In this document: positions 13,143-13,206 of the stretch, one piece after another
Layout: every line of letters starts with the position of its first letter
Numbering within the stretch: the first letter of the stretch is position 1
NCBI GenBank assembly: GCA_902464375.1
Contig: CABQIM010000050.1
Location: forward strand, 1-13,206
Direction of reading: 5' to 3'
Source: an uncultured bacterium
GTDB taxonomy: Bacteria; Cyanobacteriota; Vampirovibrionia; Gastranaerophilales; Gastranaerophilaceae
Length of the DNA stretch: 13,206 nucleotides
The notes under the pieces: model-generated
The model's input: only the letters and a program-made list of their open reading frames with translations
Told to the model about the DNA's origin: nothing
Database searches by the model: none
Position numbers and translations under genes: made by a program

Positions 13143-13206
13143 GTGAAGACATTTTGTAAGACAATTTTTATATTTTTATTTTTCTTAGTTTTACAATGCG
13201 TATGCC
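13143..13206 (+). CDS. N-terminus of a probable secreted protein, cut by window end
   Basis: GTG at 13143 opens a frame running to the window edge (21 codons). It starts MKTFCKTIF and continues as a strongly hydrophobic run (IFLFFLVL) ending QCVC: two lysines, a hydrophobic core and small or Cys residues, as in a Sec signal peptide. The Cys residues do not form a good lipobox. No ATG is in frame and no Shine-Dalgarno is seen. A TAAAAT box at 13130-13135 ends seven bases before GTG, so initiation could be leaderless or near it. It is short, edge-cut and in AT-rich DNA, where hydrophobic frames arise easily. Confidence 0.45.
   Translation, partial: MKTFCKTIFIFLFFLVLQCVC

Overview
The window is AT-rich, bacterial, and almost fully coding. 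It carries housekeeping genes for peptidoglycan, isoprenoid and aromatic amino-acid precursors and for glycolysis, plus several uncharacterised proteins. I see no rRNA, tRNA, CRISPR array or transposase. A plausible source is an uncultured gut bacterium of the non-photosynthetic cyanobacterial lineage (Gastranaerophilales/Melainabacteria). This rests on the AT-rich base composition, a long Lys/Asn-rich hypothetical protein with an Asn-rich 'xIxFQG' N-terminus (a style I associate with that group), a periplasmic-type protein, and peptidoglycan and MEP-pathway genes. The assignment is inference, not shown by the sequence.

Layout. 1-975: 3' part of murF on the + strand, ending at a bidirectional hairpin terminator shared with a convergent YfcE/MJ0936-type metallophosphoesterase (1049-1804, - strand). 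1805-2137: a 333-base intergenic region that is the most unusual part of the window. It has a near-perfect 18-bp inverted repeat about 150 bases apart. Inside it, on the - strand, is a 24-codon ORF for a hydrophobic peptide with a consensus Shine-Dalgarno, served by a near-consensus promoter. On the opposite strand is a plausible promoter and hairpin that could make an antisense RNA. I propose this as a candidate type I toxin-antitoxin-like locus; a MITE or a leader element are alternatives. 2138-3528: ispG followed by a small secreted protein gene, closed by a strong terminator. 3585-7005: a compact shikimate operon, aroC-aroK-aroB with overlapping genes, plus a P-loop ATPase gene. ispG and aroC each have a -10 box six bases before ATG, so both look leaderless.

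7006-9545 (- strand): an endonuclease IV-like TIM-barrel gene flanked by two palindromic, non-coding repeat-like elements, then a formyltransferase gene coupled by a TAATG overlap to an upstream C_GCAxxG_C_C-type Cys-rich protein. 9545-11503 (- strand): a 652-residue protein of unknown function with a perfect-register pentapeptide repeat and its own terminator. 11619-13007 (- strand): pgi with a recognisable promoter. 13143-end (+ strand): a divergent GTG-initiated N-terminus resembling a signal peptide, cut by the window edge.

Taken together, the aro genes make chorismate from DAHP with enzymes encoded elsewhere, ispG acts late in the MEP isoprenoid pathway, murF completes the UDP-MurNAc-pentapeptide, and pgi links glucose-6-P and fructose-6-P. 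The rest are a repair-like enzyme, a possible redox protein and unknowns.
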